A stretch of 52,051 bases of DNA, from contig CAIQUL010000134.1 in assembly GCA_903874975.1 (NCBI GenBank), positions 1 to 52,051 on the forward strand, read 5' to 3'. Each line of letters starts with the position of its first letter. The stretch's first letter is position 1. Positions 39,781 to 47,239 of the stretch are shown here, piece by piece. The DNA comes from an uncultured Chthoniobacter sp. (lineage in GTDB: Bacteria; Verrucomicrobiota; Verrucomicrobiia; Chthoniobacterales; Chthoniobacteraceae). The position numbers were made by a program, and so were the translations under genes. The notes below the pieces were generated by a model that was given only the letters and a program-made list of their open reading frames with translations, ran no database searches and had not been told where the DNA came from.

Positions 39781-39833
39781 AAATTGTCGCGAACCCGCCA
39801 GCGTTGCAAGAAACTTTGTGAAATAATTCACAA
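39781..39833 (-). promoter_or_regulatory. CRP/FNR-type palindrome and possible promoter upstream of actA
   Basis: The palindrome TTGTGAAATAATTCACAA at 39816-39833 contains TGTGA-N6-TCACA, the consensus half-sites of CRP-type regulators, in an otherwise GC-rich region. On the minus strand it is followed by TTGCAA (39804-39809) and, 17 bp on, CAATTT (39781-39786), a possible -35/-10 pair 43 bp before the actA start. The palindrome centre would be about 50 bp before the inferred transcription start. The palindrome is seen directly; the promoter and the regulator are inference. The remaining intergenic sequence 39834-40068 shows no gene. Confidence 0.55.
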
Positions 39834-40068
39834 GCGGGCGGTTTGGACGGAAACTCCGGGAAGGTGAGGGCATGACCTCGCCGGTGTCACGCGCAAAGTG
39901 CGGACGCGAGCCCGCTGCCGAGAGTTTCCAAAAATGTGGCTTGGCCCCGCGGCGCGGACGGCCATGCTCGCGTTTAACGCTTGAGCGCGTGAACCCACCC
40001 CGACCGACGCTGACTCCCGTTCCGCGCGTCCCCGGCGCGGCGGGCGCGAAAGCAAACTCCTTTCAGCC

Positions 40069-40794
40069 ATGAACCAAACAACCTTGGCTCTGTTACTCGT
40101 GTCCACCGTCGCGCTCGCGCTCGCTCAAAGCCGCGCCGTGGATGCGACTTCCGGCAGTACGCCGGGACTTCCTGCGGACGCGGAACCTTCCCGGAGTGCG
40201 GCTCCGGCCGATTGGAAGGCGTGGGCGGCGTGGGCGGAAAAACTTCGTCCGGTCACCGACGGCCAGGGTCATGGGCCCGACATCGGAAGTGGTGAATGGG
40301 CGGGCGCGCTCGGCAAAAAACTCGGTATCGGCTGGGTGGCCGGATCGAAGGAATGGCGCGCGGCCGTGGAAAAGAAGCTGGCGGCCAAAGACAAGCCCGC
40401 CGTCAAACAGGAGCGGGCGTTGCTTGCCTCGCACGACACCGAAGCCACCTTCGTGGGGCTGAAGGATCACCGGTGTATGGGGCTCACCTCGCTTTGCCCT
40501 GACCAGTGCGGTGACTCGGGAAAACTCGCCACCTTCAAGATCGTCAAATATCTGGAATACAAGAAACTCGGCGAGTACGGGGATCCGAAACAGGAGGAGT
40601 TCATGGTGCTCATCGAGGACAACAGGAAGCGTCCGAAGGTGCCGGCCGCCACCCGGGATGCCGTTCTCGCGCTCCAGCCCGGCGAGAGGGTTCACCTGAA
40701 GTGGAACCATGATTACGTGACTCAGGAGGGATCGAAATTTCCCGAGCGACCGGTGATCGTCCTCCGACCGCTGCAAGGGAAACGGCCCAAGTGA
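40069..40794 (+). CDS. secreted protein of unknown function
   Basis: I do not recognise the family of this 241-residue product. It has a signal peptide (MNQTTLALLLVSTVALALAQ), a Trp/Lys-rich helical middle (about residues 45-125) and a C-terminal part with a cysteine group in DHRCMGLTSLCPDQCGDSG, then FKIVKYLEYKKLGEYGDPK, VHLKWNHDYVTQEGS and FPERPVIVLRPL. The last part looks beta-rich. It is divergent from actA across 330 bp. Frame, start and coding character are good, so the gene is probably real; the three cysteines may bind metal or form disulfides. Confidence 0.6.
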   Translation: MNQTTLALLLVSTVALALAQSRAVDATSGSTPGLPADAEPSRSAAPADWKAWAAWAEKLRPVTDGQGHGPDIGSGEWAGALGKKLGIGWVAGSKEWRAAVEKKLAAKDKPAVKQERALLASHDTEATFVGLKDHRCMGLTSLCPDQCGDSGKLATFKIVKYLEYKKLGEYGDPKQEEFMVLIEDNRKRPKVPAATRDAVLALQPGERVHLKWNHDYVTQEGSKFPERPVIVLRPLQGKRPK

Positions 40795-41011
40795 CCGGAC
40801 AAAAGCACTGACCGACGACGGCTTCGTGGATGCCCATGAAGCGTTTTTTCCGGCAGCGCGCCGGATTCTCGACCGCGTCGGAAATAAGGAGCAGCGTCGC
40901 GGGCCATGCGATTTGCCCCAGACTTCCGGCTCCGGGGATGGCTGCTGGCGTGGGTGCTCTCCGCGTCGCCGCCCGGCACGGTCGCGGCGCCGGACCCGGC
41001 TCCCTCGCCGC
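40795..41011. other. intergenic stretch with no convincing gene
   Basis: Between the secreted protein and the GNAT remnant there is no credible full gene. A plus-strand ATG at 40906 begins a signal-peptide-like stretch (RFAPDFRLRGWLLAWVLSAS) but loses protein character after about 40 residues and then runs antisense into the GNAT remnant. It may be the leftover start of a gene cut off at about 41030. Confidence 0.4.
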
Positions 41012-41828
41012 TCAGCGCGGGGTGCGGTAGGCGGGGAAGTAGGCGCTTTGCAGCCGGGTTTCCAGGGGGACAGCGACCGCGCTTGCGCTGAGGGCGGTGA
41101 GGGTGCGGTATTTCTCCGGGTCGGTGATGAGGCGGAGGGTAAAGAAGGGGAACGTCATCGGGGAGAAGCCGCGCTTGAAGGAGAGCAGGCGGTCGTCCGT
41201 GCCGCCGACTCCGCCGCCGAGGTGGAGGTAGCGGTTGCCGCGGGCTTTGGCCCATTCAGCGGCGTGGAAGAGTGCGAGATGGAAGGGCGATTTCGAGAGG
41301 AAGGAGGACTTGGTGCCGCCGCGGTGGGCCTGAAAAAGTCCGCCGCACTCGAAGAAGACGCACGCGGCGGCCGGTTCGCCGCCGAGTTCCACAAAGCAGT
41401 AATGGACCTGCTCGCGCAGCTCGGCGAGGCGGATAAAGTAGTCGCGGCCAAAGTAGGAGGAGTCGCGGGCATGGACGCGATCCATGGTTTCGCGATAGAC
41501 CTCCATGAAGGCGTCGATGTGCTCGTGGAGGGGAACCATCCGCGCCTCGAAGCCAAGCCGCTTGCATTTGCGGATCGTCCACTGGTGACCGTCGCGAATG
41601 TTTTTCCACATCCCGGCTTCATCGAGAGACAAGTCCATGGCCACGGTTTCCGCCGGGGCGGTGAAATAGTCCGCGGTCGCCTTCCCCGGCCCAAAAGGCC
41701 CCGGTTTCCGCCTGATGCGGCTCACCGTCGAGCCGGCAATACTCCGGGCGGTGGTAAAAATCGTGGGTCAAGCGCCCGAGGATGGCCAGCCACTCGGGTT
41801 CGTCGGCGGTCAGGTGCCGATGTTCCAT
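41012..41828 (-). pseudogene. GNAT/FemAB-like acyltransferase with internal deletion
   Basis: Two pieces of one gene in different frames. The 5' piece starts at 41828 and reads EHRHLTADEPEWLAILGRLT, followed by HDFYHRPEY, the usual beginning of FemAB-like GNAT proteins. The 3' piece (from about 41700 down to 41012) reads VAMDLSLDEAGMWKNIRDGH, then FMEVYRETMDRVHARDSSYF and the acyl-CoA-site-like YLHLGGGVGGTDDRLLSFKR. About 100 residues that normally lie between are missing, and the frame changes at the junction near 41725. The original start overlaps the stop of the upstream PhyH remnant (TGATG), showing the two were once an operon. Confidence 0.7.
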
Positions 41829-42373
41829 CACGCATTTTCCGACCACACGGTGGGAAACACGGCGGGGTCGCTGAAGTCGGGGTCACTGTTGGGCAGGGTG
41901 CGGCAGAGCTTTTCGTCAAAAATGTGGATCTCGCGGCCCTGCGCGGTGCGGAACGGGCGGCGGTGATTCGGCCCGTCCTGCAAATGCACGGCGTAGGAAA
42001 GTCGGGGCAGTCCGCTGGTCTTCGCGTAGCTGCCGTGGATGGTCCACGCGTGGTGAAAGCTGACCTGCCCTTTTTTCAGCGTCATCGGGACGATGCGGAC
42101 TTCCTTGCCCGCGTCGCGGAACTTCTCTTCGAGTTCGGCGAGATTGGTGTGGTTGAAAAAGCGCACGTCCTGGGTGCCTTCCCAGCGGTGGCTGCCGGCC
42201 ATGATGACGAGCGGGCCGCGGTCGAGCGCCACGGCGTGCAGCGGATACGTGGCGAGAGCGTAGAGTTCCTTCCTTTGCAGCGAAACGAACTCGTTATTGC
42301 GCTGGCCGTCGCCGCGCCCGAGCCGCGCCGCTTTTTCCCCCTGAAAAACAACGCCCCACCCCCTCGGCCGCAA
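41828..42373 (-). pseudogene. 5'-truncated phytanoyl-CoA dioxygenase (PhyH) family gene
   Basis: The readable part resembles the second half of a PhyH Fe(II)/2-oxoglutarate dioxygenase: ALDRGPLVIMAGSHRWEGTQ, then the distal metal-binding histidine in VSFHHAWTIHGSYAKTSG and the 2-oxoglutarate arginine in LPRLSYAVHLQDGPNHRR. The N-terminal half with the HxD metal motif is absent, and the first 40 or so residues of the open frame (MRPRGWGVVFQGEKAARLG...) have no domain character. The truncated end lies about 80 bp from the divergent pdhA start, so the 5' half was probably removed by a deletion there. Confidence 0.65.
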
Positions 42374-42453
42374 AAACTGCGACTCCCGCGCGGTTGCGTG
42401 TTGCGCGCCGTGCGACCCGCCGCTAATACTCCCGCGCAGCCTGAGCCGACACT

Positions 42454-43530
42454 ATGGACACAGCCACCAAATCCACCGCCCACGCACTCGCCCCGATCAA
42501 CAAAAGCCTCACCCCGGAGGCCAAAATCCAGCTCCTCCGCGAAATGCTTCGCATCCGGCGCTTCGAGCAGCGGGCGCTCAACGAATACACCAGGGGCAAA
42601 ATGGGCGGATTCATGCACCTCTACATCGGGCAGGAAAGCGTCGCCGTCGGCGCCTGCTCGCTGATGGGCGACGACGACCACGTCATCACTGCCTACCGCT
42701 GCCACGGCCACGCCCTCGCGGTCGGCATGAGCATGAACGAATGCATGGCCGAGCTTTACGGCAAAGCCACCGGCTGCTCAAAAGGCAAAGGCGGCTCGAT
42801 GCACTTCTTTGCGCCGGACAAAAACTACTGGGGCGGCCACGGCATCGTCGGCGGCCAGACGCCACTCGGGCTCGGGCTGGCCTATGGGTTGAAATACAAG
42901 GGGCTGAAAGGTGCCGCGATGTGCTTTCTCGGCGATGGCGCGGTCAACCAGGGCTGCTTTTACGAATCGCTGAACATGGCCGCGCTCTTTGAATTGCCGG
43001 TCATCTACATTATTGAAAACAACGGCTACTCGATGGGGACCAGCCTCGAGCGGTCGTCGGTGGTCAAGGATTGCCTCGCCCAACGCGGCGAGGCTTTTTG
43101 TGTCGAGTGGGCGCAGGCGAATGGCGAGGACATCTACGAAGTCCGGGCCGTTACGCAGAGGGCGATCGAACGCGCGCACAAGGAATCCAAGCCGACCATC
43201 CTCGAATTCGATACCTACCGTTACTACGGCCACTCCGTCGCGGACTCGAAGCACAAGGGCGGCTACCGTTCCGAGGAGGAAATCGAGACCTACAAGCGCG
43301 ATCACGATCCCATTCAGCTCTTCAAGAAGCGGCTGATCGAAGAGGGTGTCCTGACGGAAGCGCAGTTCGAGGAGATCAGCGACGCCGCCAAGGCTGAGGC
43401 CGAGGCCAGCGCGCAGTTTGCCGAGGAAAGCCCGCTCCCGAGCGACGCCAGCATTTTCGAAGACGTCTACTTTGAGGTCGATCGCCAGACGGAAGCCGGG
43501 CGCACGGGGAAACACTTCTTCAACGACTAA
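42454..43530 (+). CDS. pdhA: pyruvate dehydrogenase E1 component, alpha subunit
   Basis: A 358-residue thiamine-diphosphate enzyme subunit that, with PdhB, decarboxylates pyruvate. The TPP-binding motif begins GDGAVNQG (160-167) and ends with the asparagines of IIENNGYSMGTS (about 187-196). Other marks are RIRRFEQRALNEYTRGKMGG, FMHLYIGQES, YRCHGHALAVG, GKGGSMHFF and the phosphorylation-loop-like YRYYGHSVADSKHKGGYRSE. Residues 1-25 form a short extension. It is followed by pdhB after 85 bp. No E2 or E3 gene is present in the window. Confidence 0.95.
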   Translation: MDTATKSTAHALAPINKSLTPEAKIQLLREMLRIRRFEQRALNEYTRGKMGGFMHLYIGQESVAVGACSLMGDDDHVITAYRCHGHALAVGMSMNECMAELYGKATGCSKGKGGSMHFFAPDKNYWGGHGIVGGQTPLGLGLAYGLKYKGLKGAAMCFLGDGAVNQGCFYESLNMAALFELPVIYIIENNGYSMGTSLERSSVVKDCLAQRGEAFCVEWAQANGEDIYEVRAVTQRAIERAHKESKPTILEFDTYRYYGHSVADSKHKGGYRSEEEIETYKRDHDPIQLFKKRLIEEGVLTEAQFEEISDAAKAEAEASAQFAEESPLPSDASIFEDVYFEVDRQTEAGRTGKHFFND

Positions 43531-43615
43531 CTGGAAAGTAAATCAGCAACATTCCGCTTACGGCACTTAGGCGGCGAGGCTCTCAGCTTCTTCACTTTAA
43601 ACCCTCAATTTTTCC

Positions 43616-44590
43616 ATGCCACTCATCGAATACCGCGACGCCCTGAACCAAGCCTTTTCCGAGGAAATCGAGCGCGATCCCAACGTCGTCCTCATGGGTG
43701 AGGAAGTCGCCCAATACGACGGGGCCTACAAAGTCACCAAAGGTCTGTGGAAGAAGTTTGGCGACAAACGTGTGGTCGATACACCCATCTCGGAGGCGGC
43801 CTTTATCGGTATGGGTATCGGAGCCAGCATGCTGGGTTTGCGCCCGGTCATGGAACTTATGTTCTGGAGCTTTGCCACCGTGACTTGGGATCAGATCATC
43901 AATAACGCCGCTCAGATCCGTTATATGTCCGGCGGACTCGTTAACTGTCCCATCGTCATCCGCGGTCCCGCCAACGGCGGCACCAATGTGGGTGCGACCC
44001 ATAGCCACACGCCCGAAAACATGCTGGCCAACATCCCCGGCCTCAAGGTCGTCAGCGCCGCCACCGCCTATGACGCCAAGGGTCTGATGAAGACCGCCAT
44101 CCGCGACAATGACCCCGTCATGTTCATGGAAAACACCCTCCTTTATGGCGAAAAGGGTGAGGTTCCCGAAGAGGAATACCTCATCCCGCTCGGCAAGGCC
44201 GACATCAAGCGCGAAGGCACCGACATCACCCTCATCGCCCATGGACGCGCGGCGCTCACCGCTTTGCGCGCCGCCGAACTCCTCGCCGCCGAGCACGACA
44301 TCTCGGCCGAAGTCATCGACCTCCGCAGCATCCGGCCACTCGACGAGGACGCCATCCTCGCCAGCGTCCGCAAGACCCACCGCGCCGTGCTCGTTGATGA
44401 AAACAAACCCTTCTGCGGCGTCAGCGCGCAGATCGCCTCCATGCTTCAGGAGAAATGCTTCGACGACCTCGATGCCCCGATCCTCCGCGTCACCGCGCTC
44501 GACGCGCCCGCGATTTACAGCCCGCGAGTCGAGTCCAAGCAACTCCCAAATCCGCAGGACGTAATCCGGAAAGTGCTAAGCATCTGCTAG
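43616..44590 (+). CDS. pdhB: pyruvate dehydrogenase E1 component, beta subunit
   Basis: A 324-residue transketolase-like subunit, partner of PdhA. Clear motifs are YRDALNQAFSEEIERDPNVV, LMGEEVAQYDGAYKVTKGL, the cofactor-contacting ISEAAFIGMGIGASMLGLRP, VMELMFWSF and, in the C-terminal domain, EVIDLRSIRPLDEDAI. The length is typical and no lipoyl domain is fused at the N-terminus. It is probably co-transcribed with pdhA. Confidence 0.95.
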   Translation: MPLIEYRDALNQAFSEEIERDPNVVLMGEEVAQYDGAYKVTKGLWKKFGDKRVVDTPISEAAFIGMGIGASMLGLRPVMELMFWSFATVTWDQIINNAAQIRYMSGGLVNCPIVIRGPANGGTNVGATHSHTPENMLANIPGLKVVSAATAYDAKGLMKTAIRDNDPVMFMENTLLYGEKGEVPEEEYLIPLGKADIKREGTDITLIAHGRAALTALRAAELLAAEHDISAEVIDLRSIRPLDEDAILASVRKTHRAVLVDENKPFCGVSAQIASMLQEKCFDDLDAPILRVTALDAPAIYSPRVESKQLPNPQDVIRKVLSIC

Positions 44591-44643
44591 CCAAGCTGGG
44601 CCTGCCCTGCGGCCGGTAAATATCCGCGCCCATCCCGAATGTC

Positions 44644-45039
44644 ATGAGCCAGCCCCTGCCGAGCATCCTCTACTGCCATTGCCAGTATGCCCAAGTGGTG
44701 CCGAAGGAGGTGAAGGACGCCGTCCTGCGTCGACTGTGTGAAAGCGGGGTCGCCTTCGAGGCCGTGGCCGATCTATGCGAGATGTCCGCCCGCCGCGACC
44801 CCGCGCTCGCGCGGTTGGCCAGCAGTGGGGCGGTGAAGATCGCGGCGTGTTTTCCTCGGGCGGTAAAGGGGCTCTTTCATCAAAGCGGGGCCGATCTGCC
44901 GCTGGACGGAGCGGAGGTTCTAAACATGCGCGTGCAGTCCGCCGAGGAGGTCGGCGCAGCGCTGCTCGATGGCGTGGTGCGGCCGAATCTCCCCTCGAAG
45001 CACACCGCTCCGTCAGTCGCCACGCCACCGTCCGTCTGA
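44644..45039 (+). CDS. small cysteine-containing protein resembling the HdrA N-terminal segment
   Basis: A 131-residue protein with Cys11 and Cys13 in LYCHCQYAQVVPKEVKD, Cys32, Cys45 in EAVADLCEMSA, and Cys69 in GAVKIAACFPRAVKGLFHQS. The order of an initial C-x-C, a central cysteine, then (V/K)I-x-A-C-x-PR followed by an LFxQxG-like stretch resembles the N-terminal segment of heterodisulfide-reductase HdrA proteins, which helps bind an iron-sulfur cluster. This relation is inferred from motif order only. The last 40 residues are low in motif content. It lies 53 bp after pdhB and upstream of a two-cluster ferredoxin, so a role in electron transfer with that protein is likely. Confidence 0.6.
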   Translation: MSQPLPSILYCHCQYAQVVPKEVKDAVLRRLCESGVAFEAVADLCEMSARRDPALARLASSGAVKIAACFPRAVKGLFHQSGADLPLDGAEVLNMRVQSAEEVGAALLDGVVRPNLPSKHTAPSVATPPSV

Positions 45040-45106
45040 GGCCCGATCCGCGAGGAGTGCAGAGATCGTGCGACAGGGCGACGATTCCGTGCGAAAGTCG
45101 GCCTCT

Positions 45107-45412
45107 ATGTCCACTCCAACGATCCTCCAAATGCAGCGCGCCCTGTCCGACGACTTGAAAAAGCTCGGCACCGAAACCTTGGTCTCCAACGCTCTGCGCA
45201 AGACCTTCAACACGCGCATGCACGGGGCCGTCCTCGAGTTCGCGCATAAGCAGGCCGACCCGGATTTCTGGAGCGGAGTAAAGCATTACGGCAGCGGGCC
45301 GCGCAGCCGCATCCGCATCCGCCGGACAGCCGTCGAGACGGTTGCGGTCGTCAAGCCAAAAGCCCGGCGCAAGGCGAAGGCGGAGCCCGTAGCCGCGACG
45401 CCGCAGGAGTAG
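45107..45412 (+). CDS. small basic protein of unknown function
   Basis: A 101-residue protein from the ATG at 45107. The first 65 residues look globular and helical (ILQMQRALSDDLKKLGTETL, FNTRMHGAVLEFAHKQADPD); the last 30 are basic and Ala/Lys/Arg-rich (KPKARRKAKAEP), as in nucleic-acid-binding tails. No family is recognised. It lies between the HdrA-like small protein and the ferredoxin with 55-70 bp gaps. A longer frame exists upstream but overlaps the previous gene. Confidence 0.5.
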   Translation: MSTPTILQMQRALSDDLKKLGTETLVSNALRKTFNTRMHGAVLEFAHKQADPDFWSGVKHYGSGPRSRIRIRRTAVETVAVVKPKARRKAKAEPVAATPQE

Positions 45413-45467
45413 CCTCGCGGTCGGGTTGGCACTTGCGCGCGACGCCTGCCCGCTCAATTCTCCCGCC

Positions 45468-46289
45468 ATGTCGCTCGCTCCCGCTCTTCACGTCGTCCTC
45501 TACGAAGGTTCCGGTGCCGAACCGCTCTCCGCGGATGAGCGCTTCGGAGCCCTGAGCACCCTGCTCGAGCAGGGCTACGCCATCTCCCGCACCAGCGTCA
45601 GCACGGTCGAAAAGCCGGAGCAAGGCGCGCTGCTCGTGCTCGGAAAATTCCGCGCCACACCCCCCGCCACCGACACCGGCGTGCGCTTTCACAACCTCGC
45701 CAACCTGGCCCCCGCCCAGCTCGCCGATCTCGTCGAAACCGCGCGCGCGGAAGCCGACGCCCCCCGGCACGGCGCATGGAAGCCGTGGTTCCCCGTCATC
45801 GACTACGACCGCTGCACGAACTGCATGCAGTGCCTCAGCTTCTGCCTCTTCGGCGTCTATGGCGTGGACGGCGAGAAACGCATCCAGGTCCAAAACAACG
45901 ACAACTGCAAAACCAACTGCCCCGCCTGCTCCCGCGTCTGCCCCGAGGCCGCCATCATGTTTCCCAAATACAAGGCCGGCCCCATCAACGGCGACCTCGT
46001 CAGCGACGCCGACCTCGCGAAGGAGAAAATGAAAGTCGATATCAGCGCGCTCCTCGGCGGCGACGTCTATGCCATGCTCCGGCTGCGCAGCGAGAAAGCG
46101 AAAAGCCGCTTCAGCAAAGAGCGCGACTCCGACAAGGCGCTCTCCGAGCGGCAGAAGTGCCTCATCAAACTCGCCGCCGCCGGGGACATCCCGCCCGAAG
46201 TCCTCATGTCCCTCCCATCCCCCGAGGAAATCGTCCGCCGCGCCGCGGAAGCGCAGGCCAAGGCTGCAGCGGCGCTGGCGGAACAATAG
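45468..46289 (+). CDS. two-[4Fe-4S] ferredoxin-like protein
   Basis: A 273-residue protein. The first 95 residues form a domain of unknown type (LHVVLYEGSGAEPLSADERF). A ferredoxin core follows with Cys116, 119, 122 and 126 in RCTNCMQCLSFCLFGVYG and Cys147, 151, 154 and 158 in NCKTNCPACSRVCPEAAI; the second group has the wider C-x3-C-x2-C-x3-C spacing. The C-terminal 110 residues are charged and helical (EKAKSRFSKERDSDKALSER) and end in an Ala-rich helix. The start at 45468 avoids an upstream extension lacking protein character. Context with pdhAB and the HdrA-like protein suggests it accepts or delivers low-potential electrons in carbon metabolism; the partner is unknown. Confidence 0.85.
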   Translation: MSLAPALHVVLYEGSGAEPLSADERFGALSTLLEQGYAISRTSVSTVEKPEQGALLVLGKFRATPPATDTGVRFHNLANLAPAQLADLVETARAEADAPRHGAWKPWFPVIDYDRCTNCMQCLSFCLFGVYGVDGEKRIQVQNNDNCKTNCPACSRVCPEAAIMFPKYKAGPINGDLVSDADLAKEKMKVDISALLGGDVYAMLRLRSEKAKSRFSKERDSDKALSERQKCLIKLAAAGDIPPEVLMSLPSPEEIVRRAAEAQAKAAAALAEQ

Positions 46290-46673
46290 AACATTGTCTG
46301 GCCTTCCGGCTCGGCGGAGTTGTCGGCGGTGACGTTGCGTTTTGAAAGGGAGCAGGTCGGCGACACGGTAGGAATGCGGATGCGATGCCGCGGAGTCCGA
46401 AACGCCATGCTGCTCCTTCGGACGCCAAACCCTCGCCCCGCCATCCGCTGCACCAAGGTCGGATGTTTTCCCAGATGACAGATCTATGACGCCTGCGGAA
46501 ATGCCGCGTATTTTGCGACGATCTCCCTCCCAACGCCAACATCCATCCTCGCAGCAATCCCGGCACTTCCGATATGAACCCCACCCCCTCTCCCCGCGGA
46601 CGCCCACCCATCTGCGTTCTGGGACTTTCGGGAAAGAAGTGGGAAAACAATGGGGATTGGAGAGAGCTGAGGG
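46290..46673. other. 384-bp stretch without a gene, possibly repeat-derived
   Basis: No coding region is convincing. The minus strand of about 46300-46460 reads VRRSSMAFRTPRHRIRIPTV in an open frame that has the look of translated intergenic repeat sequence. The stretch 46575-46650 is C-rich (CCCCACCCCCTCTCCCCGCG). It ends at the start of the transposase remnant. Confidence 0.4.
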
Positions 46674-47004
46674 ATGAGTGACCGCGAATTTTACTGAGTG
46701 ATCCTTGGGCTTGCTGAGCCGTGGGAAGTCCCAGCAGTGAAGGTGGAAGTGCAGGTGGGTTACCGGGCAGGGACGCTGTGGGCGTGCCCGGAGAGCCGGG
46801 AACGTCTGCCGGTGCAGGACCCGGTGGAGCGGAGCTGGCGGCACCTGGATCCGTGCCAGTTTGAAACGGTGCTGGTGTGCCGGTTGCCGCGACGGCGGTT
46901 GGCCGATGGCAAAGTGTGGATGGTGCCGGCGCCATGGGCGGAGCAGCGCAGCCGGTTTTCGCGGCTCTTTGAGCGGTTGGCGGTGACGGTGTTGCAGATG
47001 GCGC
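46674..47004 (+). mobile_element. remnant of an ISL3-family transposase
   Basis: The plus strand reads MSDREFY, an in-frame TGA stop at 46695-46697, then ILGLAEPWEVPAVKVEVQVG, YRAGTLWACPESRERLPVQD and RSWRHLDPCQFETVLVCRLP, with WAEQRSRFSRLFERLAVTVL further on: the N-terminal zinc-finger region of ISL3-family transposases. Besides the stop, the zinc site is damaged (CPES where CPxC is expected) and the catalytic DDE domain is absent. The reading ends at about 47004, where the sequence passes into an unrelated reductase fragment. No terminal inverted repeats are evident. Confidence 0.8.
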
Positions 47005-47200
47005 GCAGGAGACGGCGGAGGCGGCGAGCGCGAGCGGCGCGGCGGACCTGATCGCGTTCGGCCGGCCTTTCCTGAGCAACCCGGATCTCGTCGAGCGCTT
47101 CGCCCATGGCTGGACGCTGAATCCGCCGGCGGCGGTGACGACTTGGTCCGCGCCGACGGCGGGTGGCTATACGGATTTCCCGTTTCACCCGCAGGGGTGA
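47005..47200 (+). pseudogene. C-terminal fragment of an OYE-family ene-reductase
   Basis: From about 47005 the plus strand reads TAEAASASGAADLIAFGRPF, then LSNPDLVERFAHGWTLNPP and GGYTDFPFHPQG before a TGA. This is the characteristic end of Old Yellow Enzyme-type flavin reductases (NemA-like), where AFGRPF..NPDLVERF contributes to FMN phosphate binding. The remaining 300 or so N-terminal residues are missing; the fragment is fused directly to the ISL3 remnant, suggesting a deletion or insertion joined them. Confidence 0.75.
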
Positions 47201-47239
47201 CGGGCGCACGCCGGGGCAATGTGCGACGAGAGGCGCCCC

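Noticed and set aside
46204-47079. Minus-strand frame of 291 codons across the transposase remnant
   Set aside because: Low-complexity Pro/Ser/Arg composition; the plus strand shows recognisable ISL3 and OYE sequence in the same place.
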